NCBI RefSeq assembly: GCF_020829625.1
Contig: NZ_JAIVFX010000016.1
Location: 101,916 to 165,915 of the forward strand
DNA from: Nostoc sp. XA010
GTDB lineage: Bacteria > Cyanobacteriota > Cyanobacteriia > Cyanobacteriales > Nostocaceae
DNA length: 64,000 nt
Reading direction: 5' to 3'
The notes beneath the pieces are model-generated. The model saw nothing but the letters and a program-made list of their open reading frames with translations. It was not told where the DNA came from and ran no database searches. Shown here piece by piece: positions 9,733-18,651 of the stretch; positions within the stretch are counted from its first letter, which is position 1, and each line of letters begins with the position of its first letter. Position numbers and translations under genes: made by a program.

Positions 9733-10064
9733 CCCCTCCCCGCTTGCGGCTACGGTGTATACACAAATCTGTTGATTTGCACCTTTGTTGTATCGACCTG
9801 CACCTTTGTTGTATTGACCTGCACCTTTGTTGCATCGACCTGCACCTTTGTTGTATCGACCTGCACCTTTGTTGCATCGACCTGCACCTTTGTTGCATCG
9901 ACCTGCACCTTTGTTGTATCGATTTACACCTTTGTTGTATCGACCTGCACCTTTGTTGCATCGACCTGCACCTTTGTTGCATCGACCTACAAAAATTAAC
10001 CCACCCTACGTTACACAGCAACTTTAAAAGACTTGTGTGTACACTGTACGCAAGCGGGGAGGGG
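9733..10064. repeat. 21-bp minisatellite (10 units) between ~33-bp inverted repeats
   Basis: Ten head-to-tail units of 21 bp (9778-9987), consensus TGCACCTTTGTTGYATCGACC, with few changes. The array sits between imperfect inverted repeats at 9733-9766 (starting CCCCTCCCCGCTTGCG) and 10033-10064 (inverse orientation). The array keeps several frames open, encoding heptapeptides such as RSMQQRC on the minus strand, but none of the surrounding frames has a credible start or family. I annotate it as repeat, not gene. Confidence 0.85.
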
Positions 10065-10140
10065 TTCTTTATTTTTGATTTATGCAAGAGGTCTGATGAC
10101 AATTGCAAGTGTTTCCAGCGTTAATTGTTCAGGTGAACGG

Positions 10141-11655
10141 CTACTCCTCCCAAGCGAGAGTGCGTTTCACCGCCTTTTGCCAAGTAGCAAAGTTGGACAA
10201 TGCAGCATCGCTCCCCGGCTCAAACACACGTTCAATTTGCCGTTGTTCCACCAGTGCTTTATAGCTCTGCCAAAATCCTACAGCTAAACCTGCTGCAAAT
10301 GCTGCACCTTGAACAGTGGTATCGCGCATTCTCGGACGTTCAACTGGAATACCTAATACATCAGCTTGGAACTGCATCAGAAAATTATTCTCGCAAGCTC
10401 CACCATCTACCGTTAATCGCCCAACTGGAGTACTACTAGAGGCATTAATCGCCTGTACTACTTCCAGAACTTGATAAGCGATCGCTTCCAACACGGCGCG
10501 AACTAGATGCTCTGGTTGTACACTGGCGGTAATGCCGAAAAAGGCTCCCCTCGCGCTCATATCCCAGTAAGGTGCGCCTAGCCCACTAAATGCAGGCACA
10601 AAGTAGACTCCGCCATTATCTGTTACCTGATTTGCCATCGCTTCACTTTCAGCAGCAGTTTTAATCAGCTTCAGGCGATCGCGTAACCATTGAATACAAG
10701 CTCCACTAGTAAACATACTACCTTCTAAGGCATAGCCCACATCTAAAGTTCCCTTCGGATTTGCTTGTGTCCATGCCACTGTAGAAATAAGTTGATGGTG
10801 GGAGCGCACAATTTGCTCACCTGTATGAGCAACTAAAAAGCTACCAGTACCGTAAGTACATTTCATCAAACCGGGGCGATCGCAGCCATGACCGAATAGA
10901 GCAGCTTGTTGATCCCCCAAAATCGCAGTAATGGGAATCTCAGCGCCCAACAAAGTAGCATCAGTGACTCCAAATACTCCTAAACTCGGCTGAATTTGGG
11001 GCAAAATATGCGCCGGAATCTGAAATAGTTCAAGTAAGTTCTCATCCCACTCAAAAGTTTTGAGATTCATCAACATTGTCCGGCTGGCGTTGCTGTGGTC
11101 AGTAGCATGGACTTTGCCACCTGTGAGGTTCCACAGCACCCAGGTATCAATAGTGCCTGCTAAGACATTGTTCAGGTCAATATCTGTAAACTTGTCTAAT
11201 AGCCACCTGAACTTAGTAGCAGAAAAGTAGGCATCGATGATTAATCCGGTGCGATCGTAAATTTCATTAGCGTAGCCTTGCTCTTGTAATTGGTGGCAAA
11301 GAGGAGCAGTACGCCGATCTTGCCAGACGATCGCTCTATGGAGTGGTTTACCAGTAGTTTTGTCCCAAATCAAACAGGTTTCACGCTGTACAGTTAGCCC
11401 CAAGGCTGCGATCTCTGATGGAGCAATCTGGGCATTGCCAATTGCGGTTTGCATCACCCAACACGTATCCTGCCAGATTTGTTGAGGGTCATGTTCTAAC
11501 CATCCGGGCTGAGGATAATACTGAGTTAGTTCTTTGTATGCTTGTCCAACAATCTTGCCGTCTGCGTTAAAAACAAAGGCGCGGTTGCCTGTTGTACCTA
11601 AGTCCAGTGCTAAAATGTAGCCCAATGATTGAGTTGTGTTGCCAAGTGTGTGCAT
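10141..11655 (-). CDS. glpK: glycerol kinase
   Basis: 504 residues from the ATG at 11655. FGGY-family kinase converting glycerol and ATP to sn-glycerol-3-phosphate. It matches E. coli GlpK along its length: ALDLGTTGNRAFVF near the N-terminus, YYPQPGWLEHDP, LTVQRETCLIWDK, AIVWQDRRTAPLC, ILGDQQAALFGHGC, TYGTGSFLVAHTG, VPAFSGLGAPYWD and the C-terminal KAVKRTLAWEE. The frame extends to a TTG at 11691, but the extra 12 residues are not family-like. No strong ribosome-binding site is seen before 11655. No glpF or glpD is nearby. The 21-bp minisatellite lies downstream. Confidence 0.95.
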   Translation of the reverse strand: MHTLGNTTQSLGYILALDLGTTGNRAFVFNADGKIVGQAYKELTQYYPQPGWLEHDPQQIWQDTCWVMQTAIGNAQIAPSEIAALGLTVQRETCLIWDKTTGKPLHRAIVWQDRRTAPLCHQLQEQGYANEIYDRTGLIIDAYFSATKFRWLLDKFTDIDLNNVLAGTIDTWVLWNLTGGKVHATDHSNASRTMLMNLKTFEWDENLLELFQIPAHILPQIQPSLGVFGVTDATLLGAEIPITAILGDQQAALFGHGCDRPGLMKCTYGTGSFLVAHTGEQIVRSHHQLISTVAWTQANPKGTLDVGYALEGSMFTSGACIQWLRDRLKLIKTAAESEAMANQVTDNGGVYFVPAFSGLGAPYWDMSARGAFFGITASVQPEHLVRAVLEAIAYQVLEVVQAINASSSTPVGRLTVDGGACENNFLMQFQADVLGIPVERPRMRDTTVQGAAFAAGLAVGFWQSYKALVEQRQIERVFEPGSDAALSNFATWQKAVKRTLAWEE

Positions 11656-12021
11656 AACTGCTTTGACATGCTGCGTAGGCGATTTTAGCAATACACGTCA
11701 AATTAGATATACATTATTTTGGGTATCTTTTGAATTCTTTGTTGGGATAGCATTGGGCTTACATCCCAGATCCTTTACAACGTTGCAAGACGCTGTGCAT
11801 TTTAATTATGTGTAAGTAGAGCGGCACAAAAAATCATTATATAAATCCTGCGATCGAGGGAATATTACACACAACTTCATACTAGTTTTAGTATTAAATT
11901 TTTGTGACATCGTACAAAGTGTCACTTTATTCAAGCCTGATTACGATATTAAAGTTTTATACTTCGCATATCAAAAGTAATAGTAAAAGTTAAAAGCCTC
12001 AAAATATAACAAAACTTTCGC
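11656..12021. other. intergenic region between divergent glpK and CPBP gene
   Basis: 366 AT-rich bases that must carry promoters for both divergent genes. I see no repeat, hairpin or small gene I can support. Confidence 0.4.
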
Positions 12022-12711
12022 ATGTTCAAACTTAACCCAAATAAAAATGCACTACTAGCTCTGTTATTGCTTGTGCCAGTTCCGAGCATTGGTGTTGCAA
12101 CTCAACTATATATGCTCCCCGGCTTGAAAGGAAATTTAGTAGCTTTATTATCTAAAATTTGGATGTTCGTACTACCTATTATTTGGTTGTTATTTGTCGA
12201 TAAAGATAATTTAAAAGTTCAATATCCTAAAAGACGCGATTTGTTAGCTGGAGTCGGATTAGGGCTACTGATGCTATGTATCATGTTGATTGTTTATTGG
12301 CTGCTGGGGGCAAAGTGGATAGATGTTAAATATGTTCGTGATAGAGCAACGCAAGTTGGATTGGACAGTTTTGTGGTTTACTTAGTAGGTTCAGCGTACT
12401 GGATATTTGTCAATTCTTTACTTGAGGAATTTGTCTGGCGTTGGTTTGTCTATCGCAAATGTGAAATGTTGGTATCGAGTCCTTTAGCTGTAGTACTGTC
12501 TGCACTGTTTTTTACGATTCATCACATTGTTGGTTTAGCAGCTTACTTCGACTGGCGTGCGACAACATTATGCTCATTGGGCGTGTTCCTAGCAGGGGCG
12601 ATTTGGTCATGGTGCTACTTAACTTATTGCTCAATCTGGCCTGGATATATCAGCCATATTTTTGCAGATATAGCAATTTTCCTAATTGGCTGGCAACTTA
12701 TTTTTGCTTAA
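12022..12711 (+). CDS. CPBP family intramembrane glutamic endopeptidase
   Basis: 229 residues, mostly membrane-spanning (about seven hydrophobic segments). The CPBP/Abi motif 1 is present as LLEEFVWRWFVYRK with Glu135, Glu136 and Arg140. Motif 2 is FFTIHH (His167-His168), and motif 3 lies near WPGYISHIFAD at the C-terminus. The family (Rce1-like) cleaves within the membrane; in bacteria it is linked to peptide maturation or immunity, but no bacteriocin-like gene is adjacent, so the substrate is unknown. ATG at 12022 with no strong ribosome-binding site. It converges on the PAS-Crp gene with only 30 bases between them. Confidence 0.85.
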   Translation: MFKLNPNKNALLALLLLVPVPSIGVATQLYMLPGLKGNLVALLSKIWMFVLPIIWLLFVDKDNLKVQYPKRRDLLAGVGLGLLMLCIMLIVYWLLGAKWIDVKYVRDRATQVGLDSFVVYLVGSAYWIFVNSLLEEFVWRWFVYRKCEMLVSSPLAVVLSALFFTIHHIVGLAAYFDWRATTLCSLGVFLAGAIWSWCYLTYCSIWPGYISHIFADIAIFLIGWQLIFA

Positions 12712-12741
12712 CAAAGATGTCATTAATCTACAGCAAAGTAA

Positions 12742-13911
12742 TTAATCAAAATCTTTCAATATCATGTGTTTTTTTAAGTCAAAACTGATTACACCTTCTT
12801 CTTGTAATTTGCCGATCAATCGTGTAATTGTTACCCTGGTAGTACAGCAGGCGCTAGCAATATCTTCGTGAGTAAAGCGAACACTTAGGCGAGTTCCCTC
12901 CGGCACAGTTTCACCAACTTCCCGTTTCAAAAGTTGTAATAGATGGTGCAAGCGCTCTTGTACCCGTCGTCTTCCAGAAATGACTAAAAAAGATTCTGTT
13001 TGGCGTAAGCGCTGATTAATTTTTGGTAAAAGGATATGGCTCAGGTTGGGGGAAGCTGCTATCTCTGCTGCATAAATTGACACCAACTCAACATCAGAGA
13101 GGGCTGTTGCTTGGTAAATGTTTAAAGATGTTAAACTAGAACCAAAAACCATTTCTGCTGTTGCCAATCCTGTTAAAACTTCTTCACCCGTTTCACAATA
13201 AGTACTAAGTTTGACCAAACCCTGACAAACATACAAAATTACTAATGGGTTAAGGGGAATAGTTTCTCCTTTAGAATATTTCTGCACAGGACGATCATAC
13301 AAGAGGTTGCTATCGTCTTTGACTACTGCTGATTCTACCCCTTTCCGTTCAGAAATATTACGTAACACCCAGCGCAAAGAGGTTGCCTTACCCTGCGGAT
13401 TCCGGGCAACTGCCACTGTCAAAGCTGCATCAAATAACTCACCATGATGTTGTTGCAAGCGTATCAATAGCTCTTTAACTCTGTCTGATTGAGACAGTTC
13501 AATAAGTTCGGTACGAAGGCGCTGACGTTCTTCTAGAGGGACGAAGTTAATCATTGGTTTACCCACCAAAAATTGCTTTGAAACATTGAGCAATTTAACT
13601 GCGGTGAAGTTAGCTTCTTGGATGATTCCTTCTTTATTAGTCACTAAATAGGCGTCAGGCGCAAACTCGAATAATTCTTGATAGTGTTGGCGTTCTGATT
13701 CTAAGCAATTCCGTGTTTGTATTAGTTCCTCATTTTGTTGATGGAGTTCCTCTGCTGCTAACTGCACTATCTTTGAAGTGTTATAGAGTTCTTTAAACGC
13801 TTGCGGCAGCAGTTCAGGTGAAATCCAAGGTAATACACTAGCAGTTTGGTATAAATCTGCTAAACGATTGTGCAATGTTTCTGAGCGTTGGATAAATTTT
13901 TCTATGTTCAC
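12742..13911 (-). CDS. PAS domain-Crp/Fnr-type transcription regulator
   Basis: 389 residues. An N-terminal helical, probably coiled-coil region (about 30-80, QLAAEELHQQNEELIQTRN) leads into a PAS domain (about 80-190, ELFEFAPDAYLVTNKEGIIQEAN) with the PAC-like end LRWVLRNISERKG. A cyclic-nucleotide-like beta-barrel follows (about 215-320) and then a Crp-type winged helix (about 330-385, FTHEDIASACCTTRVTITRLIGKLQEEGVI). The barrel lacks a canonical phosphate-binding cassette, so cAMP binding is doubtful and the PAS may be the sensor. HTH residues ACCTTRVTITRLI resemble NtcA-type recognition helices. A probable DNA-binding regulator of unknown targets. Confidence 0.85.
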   Translation of the reverse strand: MNIEKFIQRSETLHNRLADLYQTASVLPWISPELLPQAFKELYNTSKIVQLAAEELHQQNEELIQTRNCLESERQHYQELFEFAPDAYLVTNKEGIIQEANFTAVKLLNVSKQFLVGKPMINFVPLEERQRLRTELIELSQSDRVKELLIRLQQHHGELFDAALTVAVARNPQGKATSLRWVLRNISERKGVESAVVKDDSNLLYDRPVQKYSKGETIPLNPLVILYVCQGLVKLSTYCETGEEVLTGLATAEMVFGSSLTSLNIYQATALSDVELVSIYAAEIAASPNLSHILLPKINQRLRQTESFLVISGRRRVQERLHHLLQLLKREVGETVPEGTRLSVRFTHEDIASACCTTRVTITRLIGKLQEEGVISFDLKKHMILKDFD

Positions 13912-14611
13912 CTTAAATTCCCGCTACTTACTTGCAGAGTTGAAGCAAAAAATCTACTAGGTAAATTATCGGAAAAATTGCAGTATTCCATATTATAAAT
14001 TCAACTAGTTCTGAACTGCAATTATTATTCAATAGAACCTATAAGAGTATGTCTATTCTAGGTTTTCAACAAATTATGTTTCATAGCACTACACTTCGTA
14101 TAGTATTGTAAATGACATGTATTGCATTTAACCCAGACGAGCAAAGCAGATTGAATCTAGGGAATCAAAAAGTATCTATTTATAACTGTTGCACTCAGAT
14201 GCTTTCTTACAAACAAGCTTACAACATTTTGCTAAGTCTTATTTCTACCTTTAGTGGGAACATTTGGTAAACTTAGCTAAATCCGAATGCAAAATGTGCT
14301 GGTCCCAGATTATGCTAATTTGTGATCAAACTTATAAGCCAGTCACAATTATGACTAGTAGAGAAATTATTAGATAAAACAGCACAATTAGAAAACCCTG
14401 GATCTCAACTTTAAGTTCCTATTCTTGTTTAACCCACTTTTTCATTTTCCCAATGAATGATTTAGTGCTAATAATAATTTTTTTCATTATTATTACTCAG
14501 AATAACTTATAATCTTTTCCCCAACTTCCATCACAAGCATAAAGCTACTACTACCAAAGATATATAGACTAAGTTAAGTTTATTTGTGCTTATGAATACA
14601 TTTTTTTGAAC

Positions 14612-14656
14612 AAAAAGCTTCCCGACTTTTGTAATAAGTCGGAAATCTAAGCTTTT
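14612..14656. other. extended hairpin in the non-coding region
   Basis: AAAAAGCTTCCCGACTT (14612-14628) can pair with AAGTCGG (14635-14641) and AAGCTTTT (14649-14656), leaving an internal bulge on one side. The nested stems suggest a structured transcript or a decayed palindromic repeat. Confidence 0.4.
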
Positions 14657-15111
14657 GGATTTTCACAAATCTATTAAAGAACTATTTGGCATGAGCAAAA
14701 GGTAAGACTAATGGATATTAATAAGTTAGAACTATTTGTATAGGAAATTACATAATAACTTAACAATTATCCGCCTCTCTAGTTAGAGGATAAATCAAGC
14801 AATAAGCTGGTGTAATTTAAAAATGCGTAACAGCTTATCAACGCGCAAGTTATTAAGGAGTGATGGGTGAGGTGTAAATACTATAAAATCTCATCTCGTC
14901 ACTTTTTTTATTTACTTCAGTTTACAGGGCTTATCCAGTAATTGAATTACACGACTCCCAACTCACTACTCCTGGTCTCAGTCGTAGTTTAAATAACTTA
15001 AATGGTGTAATGCACCGTCCAAAACCTTTGGCAATTTAGGGCTAAGTAAGTCAGTGCGAATAAATAAAACTATATTAAGTAATATAAAATTATTGTCATC
15101 AATTTCTTAGT

Positions 15112-15133
15112 AAGGACTTCAGTCCTTTTTTTG
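15112..15133 (+). terminator. terminator-like hairpin without an upstream gene
   Basis: AAGGAC, loop TTCA, GTCCTT, then a run of about seven Ts. It has the form of an intrinsic terminator, but the nearest plus-strand gene upstream ends more than 2 kb away. Either an unannotated RNA ends here or this is a dispersed repeat. Confidence 0.45.
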
Positions 15134-15730
15134 GGACTAAAGTTATTACTACAAACCTTTAATTATTTACGCCGTTTTACTTAAACATCCATAATTCGCC
15201 CTACATATACATATTTAGGTTTTTTCAAAAGTCAAATTTGATTGCTCTAGATAGATTAGTATCCATCCCGGAACGCATACACGTACTTTTGTAAAAGTCA
15301 CTTCATAAAAGTCAGCTTTTGTTAAAACTTTATATATTGTTGGTTGTAGTTCATTAAATATAATATTTATTAGCTAATTTACTGAAAATTGCGTTTTTCA
15401 AAAACTTCAGTAAAATTCTTATTTTAATAATAAAAAATACGACTAAATTATTAATACTTAGTGCTGACTTAATTGAGGAATAAACGTCAATTATTTCAGG
15501 TGTATCTATTTGCAGGCTTTCTGTAAGATCAATTCCGTAATTCTAGGATAACCCCTCTCTTAAAAGAAAAGCAGAGTTTAGCTTTCCTTTACCTTATATG
15601 AAAGGTAACTGAAGGGGTTAAGTTTTTGTGAGTGAATCGATGTACTAAGCTGCGATTTATCGTAGAAATCACGGTTTTATTTCCAACTGAGAACAAATAC
15701 AACTTCTTGAAGCTTTTTTGACAAATCCCC

Positions 15731-16063
15731 ATGCGACAATATATTTTTAATCTGCTAATACTGGTATTAGGAACAAGCTCGACTTTCATCATTACTCCAT
15801 CTCAAGCTGAAACTCCGGTAAAATATAACACCCAAAAGACTGATAATATTAGTTCCATATCTTCAAATTCACCTTCGGCTATCCAATTGAGTGATTTTGC
15901 CAATTCTATTAATAGCAAATCACTTATCCTCTCTGAAGCAGCCAAGAACTCTTCTGGTACTAATGCCAATTTAGCTGATAATGCCAATTTAAATGCAACT
16001 AAGCCGAAGCTACGGGTTCCTATATTCAGCAGAATTTTTCCTACACCTTCGATGCAGCAATAA
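15731..16063 (+). CDS. small exported protein of unknown function
   Basis: 110 residues. A signal peptide is clear: MRQ, hydrophobic YIFNLLILVLGTSSTFII, then a likely cleavage after SQA near residue 26. The mature part is Ser/Asn-rich and low in hydrophobic content, ending in a basic-hydrophobic tail (LRVPIFSRIFPTP). No domain is recognised. ATG at 15731 without a strong ribosome-binding site. It stands alone in a gene-poor region, and a 22-bp hairpin follows at 16238-16290. Confidence 0.55.
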   Translation: MRQYIFNLLILVLGTSSTFIITPSQAETPVKYNTQKTDNISSISSNSPSAIQLSDFANSINSKSLILSEAAKNSSGTNANLADNANLNATKPKLRVPIFSRIFPTPSMQQ

Positions 16064-16237
16064 TTAGGGGCTAAATATTTAGTTTACTAGTTTGTGATGT
16101 TAGAGGTAAATATTTTTACATTGAATACAAGCTTAATTAGTGAAAATACTAGTATACTGAGAGATTTTAATTTTTCTCTCTCACTTGTGTAGGACGAATG
16201 TCATTTATAGCGATTCTCGCTTGTATGCAACATACTT

Positions 16238-16290
16238 AGACCTCACTTCATTCCCCAACTCTTATAGGGTTGGGGAATGAAGTGAGGTCT
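16238..16290. repeat. perfect 22-bp inverted repeat (hairpin)
   Basis: AGACCTCACTTCATTCCCCA begins the left arm (16238-16259); the exact inverse is at 16269-16290 with a 9-base loop. It lacks a T run, so it looks more like a palindromic repeat than a classical terminator, though it could stop transcription between the secreted-protein gene and egtD. Confidence 0.7.
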
Positions 16291-16341
16291 ACATTGCAAT
16301 ACGCTTGGGTTAAAGATTTTTGGTATTGATTTTAGCTATGT

Positions 16342-16366
16342 AGAGACGTTGCATTGCAACGTCTCT
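16342..16366. repeat. short palindromic repeat AGAGACGTTGCA
   Basis: A perfect 12-bp inverted repeat around a single T, of the RGAGACG...CGTCTCT type seen between genes in many cyanobacteria. Comparable palindromes lie at 17670-17689, 36133-36161 and 48642-48661. Confidence 0.7.
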
Positions 16367-16446
16367 TGCATTGGATTTGGGGCTTAACTGAAATGTATTG
16401 GTCTCACTGAGAACCGCTATCTATGTGAGGCATACTCTGATTTGCT

Positions 16447-17481
16447 TTATGCTTGCAGTTGACAGAGCAATAAACCAAACCATTGATTTGGATCTGTCCA
16501 CATTTGGAGAGGTAATAAACCCTGTGCGGTAAGTTGCTGCTTGATAATATTGAGATCAAATTTGCGGGAAATTTCGGTGAGGATAGTCTCACCTAGTGCA
16601 AAATTAACCTTGAGGTTAAGAGCGCGTAATTCTACAGTTTGCGATCGCAGGCTGCGTAAATGCATTTCTATTTGATGCTCATTTTCATTGTAAAATGCCC
16701 AGTGTTCAAACTGGGTGGTGTCAAAATTCCCCTCAAACTGTTGATTTAAATGCTCCAGCATATTGAGGTTAAATGCTGCCGTCACTCCCTGGCTGTCGTT
16801 ATAAGCTGGTTCTAAAATCTGTTTCGGCTTTCGTAAATCTATCCCCAACAAGAAATACTCACCTACTTGTAGGGCTTCTGTAATTTGAGAGAAGAATACA
16901 TCACATTCATTAAGTGTAAGATTACCTAAACTGCTACCAATAAAACAAATCATCCTGCTGGGTAATTGCGTCGGTAAGAGTTTTGCAAGGGCTAATTCAT
17001 AAGTTGCCGCTAAAGCATAAACTTGCAGTAAGGGATAATCTCTTAATAACTGCTTGGCGCTACTTTCCAATATACCTGCACACACATCAATTGGTAAGTA
17101 GTGCAGGGGATAGTCTAGCTGCTGGTAGGCATCTAGTAAAATGCGGGTTTTGGTAGAATTGCCACTGCCAAGTTCTACTAATTCACAAGCGCCAGTTATC
17201 TTGGCAATTTCGCTAGCATACTGTTGTAAAATCGTTGTTTCTGTGCGTGTGAGATAATATTCTGGTAAATCACAGATTAGTTCAAATAGCTCAGAACCAC
17301 GGTCATCATAAAAGTAAGAGGGGGGTAGAGATTTAGATGTTTGAGTTAATCCCTTCACTACATCACTCCCAGTACTAGGTGCAACTATTTGAGTTGCTCC
17401 TATCAAAGACTGCATCTGCAAGCGTTTTTCAACGGTGTTTTGAGAAGTAACGTTCCTGTTGAGAGCTTTAGATATCGACAT
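16447..17481 (-). CDS. egtD: L-histidine N-alpha-methyltransferase
   Basis: 344 residues. EgtD makes hercynine by adding three methyl groups from SAM to histidine, the first step of ergothioneine synthesis. Visible family features are the N-terminal SLPPSYFYDDRGSELFELIC and LPEYYLTRTETTIL, the SAM site ELGSGNSTKT (103-112), and downstream FIGSSLGNL and LLGIDLRKP. The ATG at 17481 has a good GGAGG ribosome-binding site. EgtB, the sulfoxide synthase commonly encoded next to egtD, is not beside it, so the rest of the pathway would have to lie elsewhere. The flanking intergenic DNA carries several palindromes. Confidence 0.92.
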   Translation of the reverse strand: MSISKALNRNVTSQNTVEKRLQMQSLIGATQIVAPSTGSDVVKGLTQTSKSLPPSYFYDDRGSELFELICDLPEYYLTRTETTILQQYASEIAKITGACELVELGSGNSTKTRILLDAYQQLDYPLHYLPIDVCAGILESSAKQLLRDYPLLQVYALAATYELALAKLLPTQLPSRMICFIGSSLGNLTLNECDVFFSQITEALQVGEYFLLGIDLRKPKQILEPAYNDSQGVTAAFNLNMLEHLNQQFEGNFDTTQFEHWAFYNENEHQIEMHLRSLRSQTVELRALNLKVNFALGETILTEISRKFDLNIIKQQLTAQGLLPLQMWTDPNQWFGLLLCQLQA

Positions 17482-17835
17482 TAAACCTCCGTATGCTTGG
17501 CGTAATAGATTACCTGTAGTGGCAAACCTTTACTCTAATTAGTGAAACACATAGCCATAGCTAATAAAATCATGCTTGAGCAATATTGCTCAAGCTTTAA
17601 AGGTATTTTTAGGGATTTCCTGATTCAAATGACAATATAGCGGTTCTCGTTTATGTGAGGTACATGGGGGGCACGGCAGTATCCGTGCCACTATGTCGTG
17701 TTGTTGAGACTTTGAACTCCAACTTCTATCCTTAAAACTCGGAACTTCATGCTCAGAACTATCTAAGCTTACCCTGAGAACTCGGATGTTCTAAACTGGA
17801 ACTACATTTAAAAATTAGATCGGAGGTAAGCAATA
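17482..17835. other. intergenic region with palindrome, upstream of toxin-antitoxin pair
   Basis: 354 bases between divergent egtD and the antitoxin. It holds one copy of the dispersed ATAGCGGTTCTC motif (17637-17648) and a hairpin GGCACGG...CCGTGCC at 17670-17689. Promoters for both genes must be here. Confidence 0.5.
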
Positions 17836-18051
17836 ATGCTACGAACCATTGAAGGAATTTATAAAAATGGCAAAATTGAACTAGCTCAAACACCACAAAA
17901 TATTACTGAAAGCAGAGTCTTTGTTACTTTCTTAGAAACAAAACCCATGACTTGGCCAGAAACGATTATCCAACATCAAAGTATAGTAGAAAGTATCATT
18001 TTTGAGTCCTACGTAGACGAACTGCTACCACCTAACGAAATCGAGTTGTAA
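17836..18051 (+). CDS. antitoxin of a VapBC-like pair (DUF104/AF2212-like)
   Basis: 71 residues. The start MLRTIEGIYKNGKIEL resembles the beta-strand opening of AF2212/DUF104-type small antitoxins. A GGAGG site precedes the ATG by about 7 bases. The stop overlaps the start of the downstream PIN-domain toxin gene by one base (TAATG), the usual arrangement of a toxin-antitoxin operon. The toxin is disrupted, so this antitoxin may now have no working partner. Confidence 0.7.
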   Translation: MLRTIEGIYKNGKIELAQTPQNITESRVFVTFLETKPMTWPETIIQHQSIVESIIFESYVDELLPPNEIEL

Positions 18052-18628
18052 TGATGGGTTATTTACCCTATACCTGCGTAATTAGTGATTTTGTCAATGG
18101 AGAACGAAATACTCTCAAGCTATTAAAGTCTACTGTTCCTAGAGATATTTTTATTTCCTCATTAACAGTAATGGAGGTGAAGTACGGATTAGCAATCAAT
18201 CCCCAACGTGCCTTGAAAATTCAATCATTGATTGAAACATTATTAGGTTCGATTACAATTTTACCTTTTGGTATCGAAGAAGCAGAACTTGCTGCCAAAA
18301 TTAGAAGTATTTTGAAAACAGCAGGTACTCCTATCGGTTCTTATGATGTGCTGATTGCAGCAACAGCACTAACTCACAATCATATTGTTGTCAAAAGAGG
18401 CAGGGGAGCAGGGGGCAGGGAGCAAGGGAGAAAGCTGAGACGGAGCTTGTTACTCCGCCCCAGCAAGAGCGCCCTTTATGGCGGGGCTTTATACCCATGT
18501 TCCGCTCTGCTCCACGGCTTCGGGTAGGGCTTGCTCCCCCTGCTCCCTGCTAAGAGCCCCTCCGCTTCTTGGTAACATCTAATGTTCGAGAATTTCAAAG
18601 AGTACCCAGCTTGCAAATAGAGAATTGA
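18051..18628 (+). pseudogene. vapC-like PIN-domain toxin, split by an insertion
   Basis: The reading frame starts in one-base overlap with the antitoxin and encodes a PIN domain (YTCVISDFVNGE; SSLTVMEVKYGL; GSYDVLIAATALTHNHIVV). After HNHIVV (18392) it runs into about 182 bases of palindromic repeat, and the expected end resumes at 18575 as TSNVREFQRVPSLQIEN, stopping at 18628. The insert is not a multiple of three, so the original frame is lost. Also, the first catalytic aspartate, normally in LLDT, is replaced by tyrosine (LPYT, Tyr7). The toxin is very likely inactive. Confidence 0.8.
18393..18574. mobile_element. ~182-bp palindromic insert inside vapC
   Basis: Judged from the interrupted PIN-domain reading frame, about 182 bases are inserted. 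The ends are G-rich heptameric-repeat sequence in inverse orientation: GCAGGGGGCAGGGAGCAAG at 18408-18426 against CTTGCTCCCCCTGCTCCCTG at 18530-18549, with GC-rich secondary structure between. It encodes nothing recognisable. A similar G-rich-ended element is at 24776-25048. Confidence 0.65.
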
Positions 18629-18651
18629 CGTTCTTATTAAATTACATATCA

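Larger units (their letters stand above)
13912..15730. other. 1.8-kb AT-rich non-coding region
   Basis: No convincing gene in either strand over about 1,800 bases, unusual for the window. Two structures stand out: a long interrupted hairpin at 14612-14656 and a terminator-like hairpin at 15112-15133. Otherwise I see AT-rich DNA, which may include promoters for the divergent genes at each end or unrecognised small RNAs. A 67-codon minus-strand frame at 15589-15792 has no family features and overlaps the secreted-protein gene. Confidence 0.5.

Noticed and set aside
9778..9987. CRISPR array
   Set aside because: Units are directly adjacent 21-mers with no spacers and no cas gene is present.
9683..10124. 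Several overlapping frames of 66-141 codons on both strands across the 21-bp array
   Set aside because: A 21-bp unit without stops opens several frames at once; none has a recognisable non-repetitive domain or ribosome-binding site.
12022..12711. Abi-type defence gene
   Set aside because: CPBP membrane proteases are sometimes named Abi, but there is no partner gene or defence context here.
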